This document shows positions 14,920 through 18,520 of a stretch of DNA of 18,520 bases, piece after piece. Each line of letters begins with the position of its first letter. Positions within the stretch are counted from its first letter, which is position 1. Below the pieces are notes generated by a model. That model saw only the letters and a list, made by a program, of their open reading frames with translations. It had not been told where the DNA came from and did not search any database. This DNA is from Kiritimatiellia bacterium (lineage in GTDB: Bacteria > Verrucomicrobiota > Kiritimatiellia > RFP12 > UBA1067), in assembly GCA_024405255.1 (NCBI GenBank), contig JAKSOY010000074.1:1-18520 (forward strand), in the 5' to 3' direction. The translations under genes and the position numbers were made by a program.

Positions 14920-15864
14920 TTAATCGCGGCTGCGGCAGGTGCCGGTCTGCCCGAGCGGGTTCGACGCCTGGGCGAGCAGCGCGCGGAAGTCGCACGCGTG
15001 TTCGCGGATGTTGCCGCAGGGCACGTCGATGAAGCCGCAAGTCTGCAAGTCGCCGACGTGCGAAAGAAACGCGAAGCCGCGTCCGCCGAGGCATCCGCAG
15101 GGACGCGGCGATTTCTCGTTCGGATGGGCGGCGCACCAGGAGGTCCACAACGCGGGGGCGGAGGGACAGCATGTCTCCTTGATCGCCAGCGGACCCGAGG
15201 CGGCCTTGGCGAAGGCCCAGTCCAGCACGGCGCGCGTACGTTCGGGCGAAAGCGCGTAGTCGGCGATGGCCTTGCCGCGCCCGACGGGCACGAGGAAGAA
15301 CAAGTCGAGCTTGGCGGCGCCGAGTTCAAGGGAACGCGCGTAGATCTCTTCCAGACGGTCCACGTTCAGCGTCGAGACCGTTGTGTTCACCTGAAACGCC
15401 ATGCCGAGGTCGTGGGCGATACGCATCGCGCGTGTGACATTGTCATACGCGCCCGGTACGCCGCGGAAGGCGTCGTGCGAGGAGGCGTCGGGTCCGTCGA
15501 GCGAGAACGAGCAGGCCATTACGCCGGCTTCTTTCAGCGCGCGGAGACGCTCCTCGGTGACGAGGAGTCCGCACGGGGCCATCACGCTTCGGATGCCGCA
15601 GGATGTCGCGTGGGTGACAAGCGTGAGGATGTCGGGACGCAGCATCGGTTCGCCGCCGGTCCAGATGATCATCGGCGGCGGCGTTTGAGGAGCGTCGGCC
15701 ACCAGGGAATCGATGACCTTGAGGCACTCGTCCGTGCTGAGTTCACGTTCGTATGGGACGTTCGCCGCACCGGCCCGGCAATGACGGCAGTGAAGCGGAC
15801 AGCGGCGCGTGACCTCCCAAGCGATGACACGCGGCCAGTTAAATTGATTTCGAGTAGTTTCCAT
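14920..15864 (-). CDS. Radical SAM protein, NirJ/AhbC/AhbD-like, with shortened SPASM region
   Basis: Starting at the ATG whose complement is 15862-15864, the protein has 314 residues ('METTRNQFNWPRVIAWEVTR'). The frame is open to an ATG at 15927, which has a GAGGA very close upstream, so a 21-residue longer form is possible. Cys22, Cys26 and Cys29 in 'CPLHCRHC' bind the SAM cluster. 'IWTGGEPMLRPDI', 'SFSLDGPDASSHD' and 'FQVNTTVSTLN' complete the radical SAM barrel. The C-terminal 'CGCLGGRGFAFLSHVGDLQTC' and 'GFIDVPCGNIRE' resemble the SPASM/twitch region of heme-pathway and related maturases. The protein stops at 'GQTGTCRSRD', where relatives usually continue with a further cysteine-rich segment ('CG.C' to 'CGGCRARA'). 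No other frame downstream restores that segment. It is either a naturally short variant or C-terminally truncated. The substrate is unknown, and no peptide substrate gene is visible next to it. Confidence 0.88.
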   Translation of the reverse strand: METTRNQFNWPRVIAWEVTRRCPLHCRHCRAGAANVPYERELSTDECLKVIDSLVADAPQTPPPMIIWTGGEPMLRPDILTLVTHATSCGIRSVMAPCGLLVTEERLRALKEAGVMACSFSLDGPDASSHDAFRGVPGAYDNVTRAMRIAHDLGMAFQVNTTVSTLNVDRLEEIYARSLELGAAKLDLFFLVPVGRGKAIADYALSPERTRAVLDWAFAKAASGPLAIKETCCPSAPALWTSWCAAHPNEKSPRPCGCLGGRGFAFLSHVGDLQTCGFIDVPCGNIREHACDFRALLAQASNPLGQTGTCRSRD

Positions 15865-15898
15865 TGCCCATAGTGTATCAAATTTTCTCATTTCTCGC

Positions 15899-15927
15899 TT
15901 GCATTTCTTCACGAAATTTACTATCAT
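15899..15927 (+). promoter_or_regulatory. Sigma70-type promoter for tRNA-Ser
   Basis: TTGCAT (15899-15904) and TATCAT (15922-15927) are 17 bases apart, with the same -35 as the tRNA-Asn promoter. The predicted start near 15934 lies a dozen bases before the tRNA. The promoter lies in the short divergent region with the radical SAM gene on the other strand, so the two units may share control sequences. Confidence 0.75.
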
Positions 15928-15945
15928 ATTCCTCGTTCTCCAACT

Positions 15946-16039
15946 GGAGGGATGGCCGAGTGGCTGAAGGCAGCGGTTTGCTAAATCGCCATACGGACTA
16001 ATCTCCGTATCGAGGGTTCGAATCCCTCTCCCTCCGCCA
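15946..16039 (+). tRNA. tRNA-Ser(GCT), CCA encoded
   Basis: The acceptor stem 15946-15952 (GGAGGGA) pairs with 16029-16035. The anticodon stem 15973-15977 pairs with 15985-15989, and the anticodon GCT is at 15980-15982. A long variable arm has a 7-bp stem (ATACGGA with TCCGTAT), as class II tRNAs require. The T stem 16012-16016 pairs with 16024-16028. The discriminator is G16036, and CCA at 16037-16039 is encoded. Confidence 0.97.
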
Positions 16040-16060
16040 GTTTATTGGTTGGTTCATCCA

Positions 16061-16086
16061 TCCCCAAGCAATTGGGGATTTTTTTT
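16061..16086 (+). terminator. Rho-independent terminator after tRNA-Ser
   Basis: A perfect 7-bp stem, TCCCCAA (16061-16067) with TTGGGGA (16072-16078), has a GCAA tetraloop. It is followed by eight T residues at 16079-16086. Confidence 0.93.
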
Positions 16087-16141
16087 ATAACTTGAGTATG
16101 CTGGGTGAGAAAGCGGATGAATCGTTTTGAAAGGAATGCCG

Positions 16142-17767
16142 ATGCGCGAATTTGGTAACACGTCAGCGAAGTGTCTGGGCCGGGTGGTTGTCCTTGTGAT
16201 GGCCGCGATGGCTGGCTCGGCTTTGGCGCGAACCTTTACGCGCCCGTTGGAGCGTGTTTCGTCGGTGGACCCGATTCGCTCGGCCGCGTCGAATGATTCG
16301 TTGATTGTCCATCTCCTTTACGAGACGATTCTCAGGATCGACTATTTCGCGCGCCCTTACAAAATCGTGGCGGGTGTGTGCGACCTGCCGGAGGTGTCGC
16401 ATGACGGACTCGAATATGTCCTGACGGTTCGCGAGGGGACCGCCTTCCATCCGCACGAGGTGTTCGGCGGGAAGGGGCGGCCCGTGACGGCAGACGACGT
16501 CGTCTATACCCTGCGCCGTTTGAAGGATCCTCAAAACGCTTCGGGCGGCATGTGGACGATGGCGTGCCTGAAAAAGGCCGAGGCGCTGGATGCGCGGCGC
16601 GTGAAGATCACCCTGACGAAGCCGCAGCATGTTTTCCCGTGGCTGCTGGCGATGCCGTTTACGGGCGTGGTGGCGCGCGAGGCCGTCGAGAAGTACGGGG
16701 TGCGCTTCGGCGGGGTGTCCGTCGGGTCGGGGCCGTATCGTCTCGTCGAATGGCAGCGCAACCATCTGATGCGTCTTGAGCGTGTGCCGGCGTGGCATGG
16801 CTGGAAGACCATCAAGACCGAGCCCTTCGACCGGATGGAATTCCCGGTGGTGGATGATCCGTCCACCAAGTGGCTGATGTTCCTTGCGCGCGAAGCGGAT
16901 TTCATGCGCGGCATCGCGACGGACAACTGGGACGCCATCGTGGGTCCGGACGGCAAGCTTCTGCCCGAGCTGAGTGCGAAGGGCATCTGCCTTTATTCCG
17001 CACCGATGCTGGAAGTCACGTTCATCGGCTGCAACATGAAGGATCCCGTGCTGGGCAAGAACCGCAAGTTGCGCCAGGCGCTCAACTGCGCGTTCAATTT
17101 CGAAATCTGGAACAAGTTCTGCAATGGCCGTTTGCTGCCGAGTACGGGTCCGTTGCCGCCGGGTGTCGAGGGACGCCTGGAGACGCCGTTTGCCTATTCC
17201 TACAATCCCGAGAAGGCGAAGCGGCTTTTGAAGGAGGCGGGCTATCCCGACGGGATCGATCCGGCGACGGGACGTCGGCTCGTGCTGCCGATCGCGGTGG
17301 GAAACGCCACGCAGCAGATGCGTGAACAGATTGAACTGATTGCCGAATTCTACGATCGCGTCGGCCTGCGTCTGGAACCGCGCTATATGACATGGAATGC
17401 CTTTCTGCAGGCTGTCGACGAAGGACGCACGTCGCTGTTCCACCTCAGCTGGGGAGCGGACTATCCGGATGCCGAGAACTTCCTGCAGCTGTTCCATTCG
17501 AAGAACGTATCACCGGGGTCTAACCATGCGAACTACGTCAATCCGGCCTTCGATGCGCTCTACGATCAGGCGATGACGACATTGGACAAAGAAGAGCGTC
17601 TGGCGTGCTGGCGGAAGGCACAGGAGATCATTCGCGAGGATTGTCCGTGGATTCTGCTCGACTGTCCCAAACGCTATTGGCTTGCATGGAAGCACGTCGG
17701 GAACTTCGTGCCGTCTGACTTCATGGGCGGCATCGAAAACCTCTACTACCGTTCCGAAGAAAAGTAA
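16142..17767 (+). CDS. ABC transporter solute-binding protein, family 5 (peptide type)
   Basis: I choose ATG 16142 because AAAGGA at 16130-16135 lies six bases upstream; the frame itself is open from TTG 16127. The protein then has 541 residues. Residues 1-29 form a signal peptide ending 'MAGSALA', without a lipobox cysteine, so it is soluble in the periplasm rather than a lipoprotein. SBP_bac_5 landmarks are 'LVEWQRNHLMRLERVPAWHG' preceded by 'VGSGPYR', 'RPVTADDVVYTLRRLKDP' near 113-130, 'LRQALNCAFNFE' and 'YNPEKAKRLLKEAGYPDG'. The C-terminal half has 'LFHLSWGADYPDAENFLQLF', typical of OppA/DppA-like binders of peptides, though members of this family also bind sugars, nickel or opines. It follows the tRNA-Ser terminator and no clear promoter was found. 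The permease that follows is on the opposite strand and belongs to another transporter class, so its membrane partners are not in view. Confidence 0.93.
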   Translation: MREFGNTSAKCLGRVVVLVMAAMAGSALARTFTRPLERVSSVDPIRSAASNDSLIVHLLYETILRIDYFARPYKIVAGVCDLPEVSHDGLEYVLTVREGTAFHPHEVFGGKGRPVTADDVVYTLRRLKDPQNASGGMWTMACLKKAEALDARRVKITLTKPQHVFPWLLAMPFTGVVAREAVEKYGVRFGGVSVGSGPYRLVEWQRNHLMRLERVPAWHGWKTIKTEPFDRMEFPVVDDPSTKWLMFLAREADFMRGIATDNWDAIVGPDGKLLPELSAKGICLYSAPMLEVTFIGCNMKDPVLGKNRKLRQALNCAFNFEIWNKFCNGRLLPSTGPLPPGVEGRLETPFAYSYNPEKAKRLLKEAGYPDGIDPATGRRLVLPIAVGNATQQMREQIELIAEFYDRVGLRLEPRYMTWNAFLQAVDEGRTSLFHLSWGADYPDAENFLQLFHSKNVSPGSNHANYVNPAFDALYDQAMTTLDKEERLACWRKAQEIIREDCPWILLDCPKRYWLAWKHVGNFVPSDFMGGIENLYYRSEEK

Positions 17768-17779
17768 AGGACGTTCGTC

Positions 17780-18520
17780 CTACTTCATGCTCGGCAGGAC
17801 GATGCCGCGGAGGATGACCTTCTGGCAGGCGAGGAAGACGAGGGCGGTCGGGATCGAGACGAGGACGAATCCCGCCATCACGCACCAGGGTTGACCGCCC
17901 ATCTGCTGGCTCATCTGGTACATCCACACGGCGAGCGTCCAGTTCGATTCCTTCTGGCAGACGAGGAAGGCCCATTCCCACGAGTTGTAGGCGGCGACAA
18001 AACTGTTCAGCGCATTGACGGCGAGGATCGGCGTCGTCATCGGCAGTGTGATCTTGAGGAAAACCGTCATTTCCGAGGCACCGTCGATGGCGGCGGCTTC
18101 GTAGAGTTCACGCGGCAGCGCATCGAAGAAGCCTTTGAGGATGAAGATGCTCATGCCGCTCGCGACGGTTGGCAGCACCAGCGCGGCGAGCGTATTCAGG
18201 AGTCCGAGGTCGCGCACGAGCAAGAAGCCGGGAATCGCCGTGACGGCCGTTGGAAACGCCATCGTCGCCAAGAGGAAGAGCAGGATTTTTTCGGTGCCAC
18301 GCAACCGGAAGCGCGAGAGCGCGTAGGCGGCGAGCGGATTGACCGTCAGGTGCGCAAGCACGGAGAGGATCACGAGGAGCAGCGTGTTGAAAAAGGCGCG
18401 TCCCCGCTGGAAGAGATATTGGCCGACCAGACGGTAGTTCGCCACACAGCTGCGGAAGTAGTCGCGGCGTCCGTGCTCGATGAACTGAACGGCGAGGGCG
18501 GCGCGGAGATCGGCGAGGAT
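17780..18520 (-). CDS. Sugar ABC transporter permease, MalG type (5'-truncated by window edge)
   Basis: On the minus strand the frame is open from the right edge (18520) to the TAG at 17780-17782, giving 246 visible residues without the N-terminus. A GTG at 18443-18445 is only an internal codon, because the sequence before it ('FIEHGRRDYFRSCVANYR') is coding and typical of the family. Several membrane helices are visible ('FFNTLLLVILSVLAHLTV', 'ILLFLLATMAFPTAVTAIP', 'TLAALVLPTVASGMSIFI', 'VMAGFVLVSIPTALVFLAC'). The cytoplasmic EAA loop that contacts the ATPase is 'LYEAAAIDGASEMTVFLKIT'. It would work in the inner membrane with a MalF-type permease and a solute-binding protein, presumably encoded beyond the right edge. 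The family usually imports oligosaccharides or sugar phosphates, but the substrate cannot be read from this subunit. Its 3' end faces the solute-binding protein gene with a 12-base gap. Confidence 0.92.
   Translation of the reverse strand: MLADLRAALAVQFIEHGRRDYFRSCVANYRLVGQYLFQRGRAFFNTLLLVILSVLAHLTVNPLAAYALSRFRLRGTEKILLFLLATMAFPTAVTAIPGFLLVRDLGLLNTLAALVLPTVASGMSIFILKGFFDALPRELYEAAAIDGASEMTVFLKITLPMTTPILAVNALNSFVAAYNSWEWAFLVCQKESNWTLAVWMYQMSQQMGGQPWCVMAGFVLVSIPTALVFLACQKVILRGIVLPSMK

Noticed and set aside
13344..15329. 661-codon minus-strand open frame over the hexosaminidase and radical SAM genes
   Set aside because: It is antisense to the secure GH20 gene, runs through the terminator hairpin and shows no family features; it is a shadow of strong codon bias.
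15865..15900. Minus-strand promoter with -10 TACACT (15872-15877) for the radical SAM gene
   Set aside because: No acceptable -35 exists at 16-18 bases, and the predicted transcript would be leaderless at ATG 15864. It is possible but too weak to list.
16087..16129. Promoter for the solute-binding protein gene
   Set aside because: TATGCT at 16097-16102 has no -35 partner at a proper distance, so nothing convincing is seen between the tRNA-Ser terminator and the gene.
17780..18445. Permease gene starting at GTG 18445
   Set aside because: The frame stays open to the window edge and the residues before the GTG fit the permease family, so this is an internal codon.

Overview
The window looks like part of a chromosome of an anaerobic, probably gut-associated, Gram-negative bacterium of the Planctomycetota-Verrucomicrobiota-Chlamydiota group, most likely Kiritimatiellota or a close relative. 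This placement is an inference. It rests on two giant secreted proteins built from autotransporter-associated beta-strand repeats and LamG-like modules with a 'TGTQYIDTGY' signature, on the nearby family 20 hexosaminidase and radical SAM genes, and on ordinary sigma70-type promoters rather than the Bacteroidota type. No 16S gene or universal marker is present, so the phylum is not proven. I see no insertion sequence, integrase, CRISPR array or phage module.

Left part (1-2323, plus strand): an apparent operon of three genes joined by overlaps (GTGA at 416-419, ATGA at 1666-1669). It holds the 3' end of an unrecognised charged protein, a secreted alpha/beta-hydrolase (esterase-like) with a C-terminal F5/8-type C carbohydrate-binding domain, and a small membrane protein whose reading frame is broken near 1895-1937.

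Centre (2324-13172, plus strand): a strong promoter, tRNA-Asn(GTT) and a terminator. Next comes a 1337-residue secreted protein with a gingipain-like (peptidase C25) catalytic domain fused to a long beta-strand-repeat stalk. After a second clear promoter follows a 2168-residue secreted protein with three LamG-like modules, a tandem pair of an unrecognised ~120-residue module, and beta-strand repeats. Both giants have a signal peptide, neither has a visible autotransporter barrel, and both end in a short hydrophobic tail closing in Leu-Arg.

Right part (13173-18520): a short intergenic region carries a 17-bp direct repeat next to an extended -10 promoter. It is followed by a family 20 beta-N-acetylhexosaminidase and a strong bidirectional terminator. 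Convergent to it is a NirJ/AhbC/AhbD-like radical SAM gene that lacks the usual C-terminal cysteine cluster. Divergent from that gene lies tRNA-Ser(GCT) with its own promoter and terminator, then a family 5 (peptide-type) ABC solute-binding protein. Last, convergent with it, is the 3' part of a MalG-type sugar ABC permease that runs off the right edge.

Taken together the secreted esterase, C25-like protease, LamG/beta-repeat protein, hexosaminidase and solute-binding protein suggest a cell that attacks and takes up complex glycoprotein or mucin-like material. The genes are mostly separate transcription units, so this is a thematic neighbourhood rather than a demonstrated pathway. The most noteworthy points are the C25/beta-repeat fusion, the shared '-LR' C-terminal tails, a 12-bp DNA word occurring three times in one gene in two reading frames, the unassigned tandem module in the giant protein, and the truncated radical SAM enzyme.
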